From an uncultured bacterium (lineage in GTDB: Bacteria; Pseudomonadota; Alphaproteobacteria; CAISDR01), in assembly GCA_903884125.1 (NCBI GenBank), contig CAISDR010000312.1, positions 1 to 7,963 of the forward strand: DNA of 7,963 bases, in the 5' to 3' direction. Position numbers and translations under genes: made by a program. Of this stretch, positions 1 through 5,968 are shown piece after piece. Positions within the stretch are counted from its first letter, which is position 1; each line of letters begins with the position of its first letter. A model generated the notes under the pieces. The model had not been told where the DNA came from. It made no database searches and saw only the letters and a program-made list of their open reading frames with translations.

Positions 1-65
1 CCGGTGATATTAAGGTTTTGGAGCGCAATCTGCGCACCGATGTTTGTATTTACTGAACCGACCAT
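1..65 (-). CDS. Flagellin, N-terminal fragment (runs off left edge)
   Basis: Structural protein of the flagellar filament, exported through the flagellar type III apparatus. Only the first 21 codons lie in the window: the reading begins at the ATG at 65-63 and gives M-V-G-S-V-N-T-N-I-G-A-Q-I-A-L-Q-N-L-N-I-T, then continues past position 1 without a stop. The core N-T-N-x-G-A-x-I-A-L-Q-N-L-N is the hallmark start of Caulobacter-type alphaproteobacterial flagellins; this segment belongs to the conserved D0 helix. A perfect AGGAGG five bases upstream of the ATG fixes the start. Upstream lie two inverted repeats and a sigma-54-like promoter match, which suits a late flagellar gene. The paralogue (fljK, fljL, flaA and so on) cannot be decided from 21 residues, so no symbol is given. 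The identification rests on the motif as I remember it from the family. Confidence 0.85.
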   Translation of the reverse strand, partial: MVGSVNTNIGAQIALQNLNIT

Positions 66-70
66 TTTGG

Positions 71-76
71 CCTCCT
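71..76 (-). promoter_or_regulatory. Strong ribosome binding site of flagellin
   Basis: AGGAGG on the minus strand, five bases before the ATG at 65-63. It is a full match to the anti-Shine-Dalgarno core, fits a highly translated protein such as flagellin, and settles the start codon. Confidence 0.85.
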
Positions 77-86
77 AAAAGTTGAA

Positions 87-105
87 CGAGCAAACTTTTT
101 GCTCG
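87..105 (-). promoter_or_regulatory. Perfect 8-bp stem-loop in the flagellin leader
   Basis: CGAGCAAA (87-94) and TTTGCTCG (98-105) are exact inverted repeats around a three-base loop. In the minus-strand transcript the hairpin sits about ten bases before the AGGAGG. There is no poly-U run after it, and it lies upstream of a start codon, so a leader element is more likely than a terminator. In Caulobacter, FlbT acts on the 5' untranslated region of flagellin mRNA; a similar role here is inference. Confidence 0.55.
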
Positions 106-125
106 CGGGAAAGAAATGCTCGCCA

Positions 126-148
126 GACCTAAGACATCCGTTTAGGTC
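126..148. repeat. 7-bp inverted repeat upstream of flagellin
   Basis: GACCTAA (126-132) and TTAGGTC (142-148) are exact inverted repeats with a nine-base spacer. It lies between the sigma-54-like promoter match and the leader hairpin. It could be a DNA operator or, if transcription starts upstream of it, a second RNA hairpin. I cannot choose between these from sequence. Confidence 0.45.
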
Positions 149-159
149 AGTGTCTTGAG

Positions 160-174
160 GCAAATTTCGTTCAA
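160..174 (-). promoter_or_regulatory. Possible sigma-54 (-24/-12) promoter of flagellin
   Basis: The minus strand reads TTGAACG-AAAT-TTGC. This matches the -24/-12 consensus TGGCACG-N4-TTGC at 5 of 7 and 4 of 4 positions with exact spacing. One of the two usually invariant G residues at -24 is missing. A start about 12 bases downstream would give a leader of some 80 nt. Late flagellar genes in Caulobacter use sigma-54, which makes the match plausible, but it remains a prediction. Confidence 0.4.
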
Positions 175-581
175 GGTTCGCTCTTGTAACATGTAAAAGT
201 TAACAGATAAACTATAACCGCATGTCAGATGCGCGGTGTCGACCCTGTGACCACGACCAAAGGTCATATTTGGGCCGATTTTGGAAGGCAGGCCAACGAA
301 CAGGCTTACGCGCCATCAAAGCCGACTATTTTGTCGCACCCTTTTTACGTCAAGGTTTAGCGGATACGCATACGACCAGTCCGGCGCAGCAATGTCGATG
401 ACCTGAGCGACCGGTCATTGCGATGCATTCAGCGAGAACCCTTCACGACAAGCACCGAATTGGGACAATGACATCGCAAAATGAGTGATAACGAGGGACA
501 CAAACGCCAGCATCCCAGCGTACGGTCAGGCAGGATGCATTAGCAAAATGGTAGACAACAACGAAAGCCTGATTTGAGAAG
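175..581. other. Intergenic stretch with no recognised gene
   Basis: About 400 bp lie between the upstream region of the flagellin gene and the stop of the tri-heme cytochrome gene. Reading both strands I see only short open frames: the longest I read through is 59 codons on the plus strand at 222-401, without a ribosome binding site or family resemblance. A 6-bp inverted repeat (GCATCC 510-515, GGATGC 533-538, 17-base spacer) lies some 45 bp beyond the cytochrome stop but lacks a T-run, so it is a poor terminator. Upstream activator sites for the flagellin promoter could be here; none stands out. Confidence 0.5.
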
Positions 582-1955
582 TCACCGCTGTTTCGTTACA
601 TCCTTTGGGTCCACAGCATCACCTTGGTTACCCCAACTATTGCGAACATAACTAGCAATAAGCGCAATTTTGTTGTCGTCCAGACCAAAGTCTAACTCAA
701 GCCCCGGCATTTTAGGCCAGGCATTTTCCTTTTGAACGATCTCATGCGCACCGTAAAGAATTACATTTATTAATGTCGCGGGATCCTGAGCCTGAACTAC
801 GGTATTTCCAACAAGCGGAGGCGATATATGTGCGCGATCTGCATTTGGCGCTGGCGGCGTGCCCAGGCCAGTGGGCTGATGACATGAAACACACCGGGCG
901 CTATATGCTATTTCACCTTGTTTCATTTTCTCAGCACTGACCGGCCTGCTGATTTCCTGCTGAATGGGCGGCAGGCTTTTCAGGTAAACAGCCATGGCGT
1001 GCACGTCTTCATCAGTCAAATATTGGGTACTGTATTTTATTACCTCTGCCATTGGCCCAAATGCGCCCGCCCGGGCATTGTGACCAGTCTTTAGATAAGC
1101 GGCTATCTCGTCCGTCGACCATTCACCCAGCCCACGCGCCGAAGATGTTAGATTTGATGTTGCCCATTTCCGAACCATCAAATCGTCGATCGTCACAATT
1201 TCCGAGCCATGAACCGCATCAATAATGTTATCCTGATATGCGCCACCAGAAAGGGCCTGGTCCGAAATCTCACCCCCGATCAGATTTCTAGGGGTATGGC
1301 AAGCGCCACAATGGCCAAGCCCTTCGACAAGATATGCGCCGCGATTCCAATCGGTGGATTTGCTATTGTTGGGTTTAAAGACACCCTCCTTAAGAAACAT
1401 CTTGTTCCAAATCATCATCAACAGCCGTTGATTAAATGGAAAAGGCATCTGGTTTTTTGGCGGCGTATAGTCAACTGGCACCAAAGTCCTCAGATATTCA
1501 TAGATTGCATCGATATCTTCGTCGGAAACCTTTGTATAGGCGGTATAGGGAAAGGCTGGATAAAGATAGCTTCCGTCTGCCGAGATTCCGTGGCGCATGG
1601 CTCGAGTGAACTGATCTTTGGTCCACTTGCCGATGCCGGTTGCTGAGGAGGGCGTTATGTTTGCTGAATAAATGGTGCCGAAATCTGTCGTGAAGGAAAC
1701 GCCACCGGCGAATAATTCACCACCTGGCCTGGTATGGCAGGCAATGCAGTCCCCCGCTGTGGCCAAGTACTTCCCTTTTTCAATTTGCGCCTGGCGGTCA
1801 GTGTCACCTGACGCCGCAGCCTGTGCCGGCGCCGGTGACTGGCCAGGCAAAGCCGTCTGAGATATCGCCTGATTAGCGATAAGCGAGGCGATAAGCACTG
1901 GCAGTCCCAGGAAGATTGGAGCGCTAAGTTTCGATAACATTGTTCGATCTTTCAT
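582..1955 (-). CDS. Tri-heme cytochrome c subunit of a periplasmic dehydrogenase (AdhB-like)
   Basis: Secreted electron carrier of 457 aa that probably takes electrons from a PQQ or flavin dehydrogenase and passes them to quinone or an oxidase. Three CxxCH heme sites are visible: CIACH (70-74), CGACH (216-220) and CVSCH (355-359), the three-domain layout of AdhB and of gluconate/sorbitol dehydrogenase cytochrome subunits, at their usual size. Candidate distal Met ligands are in F-G-P-M (domain II) and K-M-P-G (domain III); domain I has Y-P-A-F-P-Y, with Phe where many AdhB proteins have Met. The C-terminus ends in the typical Y-V-R-N-S-W-G-N. Residues 1 to about 32 form a signal peptide (K-D-R start, hydrophobic 13-27). 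The start at 1955 is chosen because AAGGTGAGG lies eight bases upstream and the signal peptide begins there; an in-frame ATG at 2093 would add 46 residues unlike an export signal. The divergent PQQ dehydrogenase at 3862 is the obvious partner. Confidence 0.9.
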   Translation of the reverse strand: MKDRTMLSKLSAPIFLGLPVLIASLIANQAISQTALPGQSPAPAQAAASGDTDRQAQIEKGKYLATAGDCIACHTRPGGELFAGGVSFTTDFGTIYSANITPSSATGIGKWTKDQFTRAMRHGISADGSYLYPAFPYTAYTKVSDEDIDAIYEYLRTLVPVDYTPPKNQMPFPFNQRLLMMIWNKMFLKEGVFKPNNSKSTDWNRGAYLVEGLGHCGACHTPRNLIGGEISDQALSGGAYQDNIIDAVHGSEIVTIDDLMVRKWATSNLTSSARGLGEWSTDEIAAYLKTGHNARAGAFGPMAEVIKYSTQYLTDEDVHAMAVYLKSLPPIQQEISRPVSAEKMKQGEIAYSARCVSCHQPTGLGTPPAPNADRAHISPPLVGNTVVQAQDPATLINVILYGAHEIVQKENAWPKMPGLELDFGLDDNKIALIASYVRNSWGNQGDAVDPKDVTKQR

Positions 1956-1963
1956 GAATGCCG

Positions 1964-1972
1964 CCTCACCTT
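1964..1972 (-). promoter_or_regulatory. Ribosome binding site that decides the cytochrome start
   Basis: AAGGTGAGG on the minus strand, eight bases before the ATG at 1955-1953. It supports the shorter reading, which starts directly at a signal peptide. Confidence 0.7.
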
Positions 1973-2142
1973 CTTGCTCACCGAAATCCCAGCCGCGTTC
2001 GAGCACCTTCGGCAACTGTTCGCTTCCCTTGTGACGTTTTAATGGAAAGATGTTGCGAATTGTCATGGAACGCCATGGAGCTGGACCGGGCAAACGATAA
2101 ATAGAAACACCTCGAAACGTAGTGGATTAACATCTGTCAAGA

Positions 2143-3432
2143 TTACCGATTTGATCCGGTTTCGTCTGAAATACGCGGTTTTGGTACCGCGTTCGTTAGC
2201 GCGTGGTTTGTAAATGCAAAGACTCCCATTCCGCCCATTACCAGCGAGCAGATCGCAAAGGGCGCCCAATTCGCAGTTCCATACAACCAGACAAATAGTG
2301 GGTTAGTCAGAGCGGCAACTCCTGCAAGAGCCGCTATCGCTCCTGCTCCTCTGGCTTGTTCATGCCGTTCGAGGGATAGTGAAGACCCTGCGGAATAACC
2401 TGGCCGACCCAACCCAAAGCCTAGCGAGGCTATCGCGTATCCAGCGACGACCGCCGCATAGCTGGGCTGGACCGCATTAATCAGATTTCCGGCCGCTGCT
2501 ACACCTGCTCCCCAAAGCATCAAAGCGTGTGGGGTCATGTTGAACATTCTTACAATCACCCATTGAGCAAAGATTCCAGCAAGAGCCCCCGCGATCATCG
2601 CACCCGCAATATAGCGTTGAGCAGCGATTGGATCGATCTGCAGCTTATCGATCACCATAAATCCCAGAGTCTGCGCCTGTGCGGCGCTACACACATAGAC
2701 AGCCAGCGCGTAGAGCAGAAACGGCGAGAAACGTGGATCGCGCCAGAGCGGCGTCCCAGCTACCACCTTGCCCATCTCATCCTGCTTCGGTGACAGTGGC
2801 TTTTCCGGTCTGCTCGCACTCTCCGGTAAAAGTTTCCAGACCAACAGAAGTATCAGACAGGAAATGGTTGCAAATCCAGCCATCGGTCCGGCCAGACCAA
2901 GTGGCGTCAAAACAAGAAGCGGTGCAAGCATTGGTCCGAGTACAGTCCCCATGCTGCTTGCTCCAGCAAGGCTTGCCATAGTTCGTGTTCGCGCTTCTTG
3001 TGACGTGTTCTCGGCAACATAAGCTTGTGTCGCAGGCATTCCGGCTGAACCCAGAAAGCCAAACATTCCACGTGCAACGAGAAACGCCAGAAAGATTACC
3101 ATTGGCGTGCCAAGATGAGCCATCCCGGCGGTAACCACCAACGCACACCCAGCCATTGATATCAGAGAGCCCGATATCCCGACCATCATCATCGGTTTAC
3201 GTCCATATCGATCGGACGCACGCGCCCAAAACGGCGCGCAAACAGAAAAGAGTATGCCAGACAAAGATAAGATGGTCGCCACAAGAGGGTCGGGAATTCC
3301 AATCTCGCGCCCAATTGTCGGCATGACAGACGCCAGGCCAGTAAGGCCGATGGTCGTCATCATGGATGTGGAGAAGATCAGGTTGAACGATCGCCGGGAC
3401 AACCCCCATCCAGTTGCTGGATTGTTCAACAT
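2143..3432 (-). CDS. MFS transporter, drug/H+ antiporter-like (DHA1 type)
   Basis: Inner-membrane transporter of 429 aa, a normal size for a 12-helix MFS protein. Motif A after the second helix reads R-A-S-D-R-Y-G-R-K (71-79). The fifth helix has S-S-M-G-T-V-L-G-P-M-L-A-P (159-171), which resembles motif C (G-x3-G-P) found in proton-driven antiporters, so export is more likely than uptake. A hydrophilic central loop at 201-230 separates the two six-helix halves. The substrate is unknown. The start at 3432 is chosen because helix 1 follows soon after. The frame stays open for 102 more codons to an ATG at 3738, but that part is hydrophilic and unlike a transporter. No good Shine-Dalgarno precedes 3432, so the start is uncertain. 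The gene lies 187 bp upstream of the cytochrome on the same strand and diverges from the PQQ dehydrogenase, suggesting a linked role in handling the alcohol or its oxidation product. Confidence 0.85.
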   Translation of the reverse strand: MLNNPATGWGLSRRSFNLIFSTSMMTTIGLTGLASVMPTIGREIGIPDPLVATILSLSGILFSVCAPFWARASDRYGRKPMMMVGISGSLISMAGCALVVTAGMAHLGTPMVIFLAFLVARGMFGFLGSAGMPATQAYVAENTSQEARTRTMASLAGASSMGTVLGPMLAPLLVLTPLGLAGPMAGFATISCLILLLVWKLLPESASRPEKPLSPKQDEMGKVVAGTPLWRDPRFSPFLLYALAVYVCSAAQAQTLGFMVIDKLQIDPIAAQRYIAGAMIAGALAGIFAQWVIVRMFNMTPHALMLWGAGVAAAGNLINAVQPSYAAVVAGYAIASLGFGLGRPGYSAGSSLSLERHEQARGAGAIAALAGVAALTNPLFVWLYGTANWAPFAICSLVMGGMGVFAFTNHALTNAVPKPRISDETGSNR

Positions 3433-3861
3433 TGTGGGTCTGGTTGACAGTGCAATGGATGTTTCCCTGACCCTGGCAATCTGCCAATTCGCCAATCGGT
3501 CAAGTCGACTAGGTTCATCGGGAACGCCCCAGAACTGACAGCACTGATTCAATATTGACAACGATAGACGAGCGGCTCTTGCAAAACCGGTATCTAAATT
3601 TATTTGTCCGCTATCCGGGCGACGAAAGTGAGCAGTTTCAGAAACTTTGCCTAAGATTGGAAGATGATCTCCTGCCAAATTGGCTGGTATTTTTGCCCGC
3701 CCAACCTCAATATGGGTCGGTGAAAAATGCGACGCCATTTGAATCCGAGCAGATGCATGTCACTTGAATCCGGTTGCCGGCACTTGTTTCGATAGTGGCG
3801 ATTTGATTGGCGCGTAGGAAGCGATTTGGAATGCGATGGCTCATTATGATTGGGGCACAAT
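3433..3861. other. Divergent promoter region between the MFS and PQQ-ADH genes
   Basis: This stretch of about 430 bp must hold the promoters of both diverging genes. I see no convincing -35/-10 pair. Possible regulatory marks are a 10-bp palindrome TCAATATTGA (3549-3558), and the pair CACTTG at 3761-3766 and 3781-3786 (20-bp period) flanking the self-complementary CCGG-TTG-CCGG (3770-3780). A 70-codon plus-strand frame from a TTG at 3555 to 3767 has no ribosome binding site and no family I recognise. Confidence 0.45.
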
Positions 3862-3869
3862 ATGCCTAA
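3816..3869 (+). promoter_or_regulatory. Possible 12-codon leader frame overlapping the PQQ-ADH start
   Basis: AGGAAG (3816-3821) lies nine bases before an ATG at 3831. The short frame encodes M-R-W-L-I-M-I-G-A-Q-Y-A and stops with TAA at 3867-3869, just past the dehydrogenase ATG at 3862. The dehydrogenase itself has only a weak GGGG (3852-3855) six bases before its ATG. The overlap would allow translational coupling. It may also be chance, since the frame is very short. Confidence 0.3.
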
Positions 3870-5934
3870 CGGAAGTCGTTTAAACTGGATCCTATCTCTC
3901 TTTATGCTGGGTGCGGCTATCAACTGCTCAGCATTGGCGGGGCAAAGTCACGGGCCAGCCGCGGTAGATGGATATCGCCTGAGAAATGCGGAAAGTGAGC
4001 CAGGGGCCTGGATGAGTTCAGGCAGGACCTATAACGAACAGCGGTTCAGCCCACTTGCCAAAATCAATCCAAAGAACGTCTCGCGTCTGGGTCTTGCCTG
4101 GTATCACGAACTGGATACGGCACGTGGCAACGAGGCCACACCTGTAGTGGTTGATGGTGTAATCTACACGACCGAACCCTGGAATATCACAACCGCCCTG
4201 GATGCCAAAACCGGAAAAGTGATTTGGGTCTTTGACCCAAAGGTTCAGCGTGAGCGAAGTCGCTTTGCTTGTTGCGATGTGGTGACGCGCGGTCTGGCGC
4301 TGTGGAATGGTAAAGTCATAATTGGCGCATTGGATGGCAGAGTTATTGCCATTGACGCGAAGACTGGCAAGGAAGTTTGGTCGTTCAATTCCTTTGCCGG
4401 ACAGGAAGACATGCCCCTCACCATAACCGGGGCGCCACGTGTGTTTGATGGCAAAGTGTTGATCGGCAATGGTGGCGCTGACATGGGCGCCCGTGGTTTT
4501 GTCACCGCACTGGACGCTGACACAGGAAGCTTGCTCTGGCGGTGGTGGATCGTTCCTGGGGATCCATCAAAGCCTTTTGAGAGTAAAGCACTGGAGATGG
4601 CCTCCAAGACCTGGACCGGGGAATATTGGAAGGTCGGGGGTGGCGGAAATGCGTGGGATAGCTTCGCCTATGACCCGGATCTGAAACTAATCTATGTTGG
4701 TACAGGTAATGGCGGGCCCTGGTCACAAGCAAGGCGCAGCCCGGAAGGCGGTGACAACTTATTCCTTTCGTCCATCGTCGCATTGAATGCCGATACCGGC
4801 GAATATGTGTGGCATTATCAGACCACACCTGGCGATGAATGGGATTATACGGCAACCCAGCCATTGATATTAGCCGACCTGAACATCGAAAGGCGGCCTC
4901 GCAAAGTGATCATGCAGCAGCCGAAGAATGGATTCTTCTATGTGATTGATCGCGTTACCGGACAGTTGATTTCGGCCAAATCCGTTGTCCGTCAGAATTG
5001 GACAACCGGTATCGATCCGGTGACGGGATCAGCCATTGTTGACCCTGCAGCGCGGTATCGTGAAAAACCGGTACTAATCTATCCCAGCGCTTTTGGAAGT
5101 CACAATTGGAATCCAATGAGCTTCAGCCCACAGACCGGCTTAGTTTACATTCCGTTGACTGACCAACCAAGGGTCTATGCCACGCCCCATAAGGGGCCGC
5201 CTGGTTCGCCAGATCCCTTTGGTGCATTGCGCAAAGAGCTTTCGGAAAAGGCGTCACAGGATCATCTGGCGTGGCTTTCAGCATGGGACCCGATTTCGCA
5301 GACCGAAAAGTGGCGCGTACAACACACAATTACGGGAAATGGCGGTACCCTGTCGACCGCAGGCAATCTTGTGATTCAGGGCACGGTTGACTCAAAGCTA
5401 AACATCTATGCGGCAGATACGGGCAAGAAACTGTGGGAATTTGATGCCCAGACGGTGCCGATATCAGGCGCGATCAGCTATTTGGTGGATGGTGAGCAAT
5501 TCATAGCGATTAATGTCGGTTGGGGCGGCGGCGTTGCCCATATAGAACAGGCATTTTCTAAAGGGCTTCACATCTCGAAAGCGCGTCTGCTGGTATTTAA
5601 ACTGGGCGGAAAACTTCGCCTTCCGCCGCTGCCCAATGAACTGCCGCTCGAGCCACCACCAAATCGGCATCCGACACCCGAGGTCTATTCCAATGGCGAG
5701 AGGCTTTATCAAACCCATTGTGAAATGTGTCATGGATCACGAGCAGCCGGTGGAGTTAAGGATCTGCGTCGCATGACCAATGATACACGCGCGCATTTTC
5801 AGGATATCGTCAGAGGTGGTACGCGCCAAAGCCAGGGCATGGCAAACTTCTCAAACGCGGTGACCAAGGAAGAAGTCGATATGATTCTTCAATATGTAAA
5901 CGCGCGCGCAAACGAGGATTGGGGGAGTTTCTAA
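3862..5934 (+). CDS. PQQ-dependent quinohemoprotein alcohol dehydrogenase with C-terminal heme c
   Basis: Periplasmic enzyme of 690 aa that oxidises an alcohol (substrate unknown) using PQQ and a bound metal, passing electrons to its own heme. Residues 1-26 are a signal peptide with an A-L-A cleavage site. Residues 35-580 are the PQQ propeller with repeated A-x-D-x-x-T-G-K-x-x-W tryptophan-docking motifs. Landmarks: adjacent cysteines C137-C138 (vicinal disulphide) followed by Arg143; Asn283 in G-T-G-N-G; catalytic Asp328 in D-E-W-D-Y-T. After a proline-rich linker, CEMCH (620-624) binds heme c with Met660 as likely sixth ligand. Size and order fit type II quinohemoprotein ADHs and type III AdhA. 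Two pocket residues look altered (Asp207, Asn263; see findings). The start is the ATG at 3862; an in-frame TTG at 3850 is the only alternative, because TGA lies at 3847. The gene diverges from the MFS and tri-heme cytochrome genes, its likely export and electron partners. Confidence 0.93.
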   Translation: MPNGSRLNWILSLFMLGAAINCSALAGQSHGPAAVDGYRLRNAESEPGAWMSSGRTYNEQRFSPLAKINPKNVSRLGLAWYHELDTARGNEATPVVVDGVIYTTEPWNITTALDAKTGKVIWVFDPKVQRERSRFACCDVVTRGLALWNGKVIIGALDGRVIAIDAKTGKEVWSFNSFAGQEDMPLTITGAPRVFDGKVLIGNGGADMGARGFVTALDADTGSLLWRWWIVPGDPSKPFESKALEMASKTWTGEYWKVGGGGNAWDSFAYDPDLKLIYVGTGNGGPWSQARRSPEGGDNLFLSSIVALNADTGEYVWHYQTTPGDEWDYTATQPLILADLNIERRPRKVIMQQPKNGFFYVIDRVTGQLISAKSVVRQNWTTGIDPVTGSAIVDPAARYREKPVLIYPSAFGSHNWNPMSFSPQTGLVYIPLTDQPRVYATPHKGPPGSPDPFGALRKELSEKASQDHLAWLSAWDPISQTEKWRVQHTITGNGGTLSTAGNLVIQGTVDSKLNIYAADTGKKLWEFDAQTVPISGAISYLVDGEQFIAINVGWGGGVAHIEQAFSKGLHISKARLLVFKLGGKLRLPPLPNELPLEPPPNRHPTPEVYSNGERLYQTHCEMCHGSRAAGGVKDLRRMTNDTRAHFQDIVRGGTRQSQGMANFSNAVTKEEVDMILQYVNARANEDWGSF

Positions 5935-5968
5935 ATCGCAATGCTAATCCTGAGGTATCCCTGCAAAT

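Noticed and set aside
222..401. 59-codon plus-strand frame with a C-x-x-C near its start
   Set aside because: There is no ribosome binding site, no recognised family, and it lies in a gap full of short frames on both strands. It reads like chance.
510..538. GCATCC/GGATGC inverted repeat as terminator of the tri-heme cytochrome gene
   Set aside because: The stem is only 6 bp with a 17-base loop, and no T-run follows on the minus strand.
1209..1646. 145-codon plus-strand frame inside the tri-heme cytochrome gene
   Set aside because: It is antisense to a gene with three clear heme motifs and has no domain of its own.
1956..2093. Longer version of the tri-heme cytochrome starting at 2093
   Set aside because: The extra 46 residues are hydrophilic and would bury the signal peptide, while the ATG at 1955 has a good ribosome binding site.
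2112..2140. TTGACA on the minus strand as a -35 box for the tri-heme cytochrome
   Set aside because: The hexamer at 17 bp spacing is TTTCGA, a poor -10 box.
3681..3696. Sigma-54-like promoter ahead of the PQQ-ADH (TGGCTGG ... TTGC)
   Set aside because: The distance between the GG and GC elements is one base too long for a -24/-12 promoter.
3555..3767. 70-codon plus-strand frame from a TTG in the divergent gap
   Set aside because: It has a weak start codon without Shine-Dalgarno and no recognisable domain, and it lies in what should be the promoter region of the dehydrogenase.
3913..3930. Lipoprotein signal at Cys22 of the PQQ-ADH
   Set aside because: The residue before the Cys is Asn, which does not fit a lipobox, and a normal A-L-A cleavage site follows.
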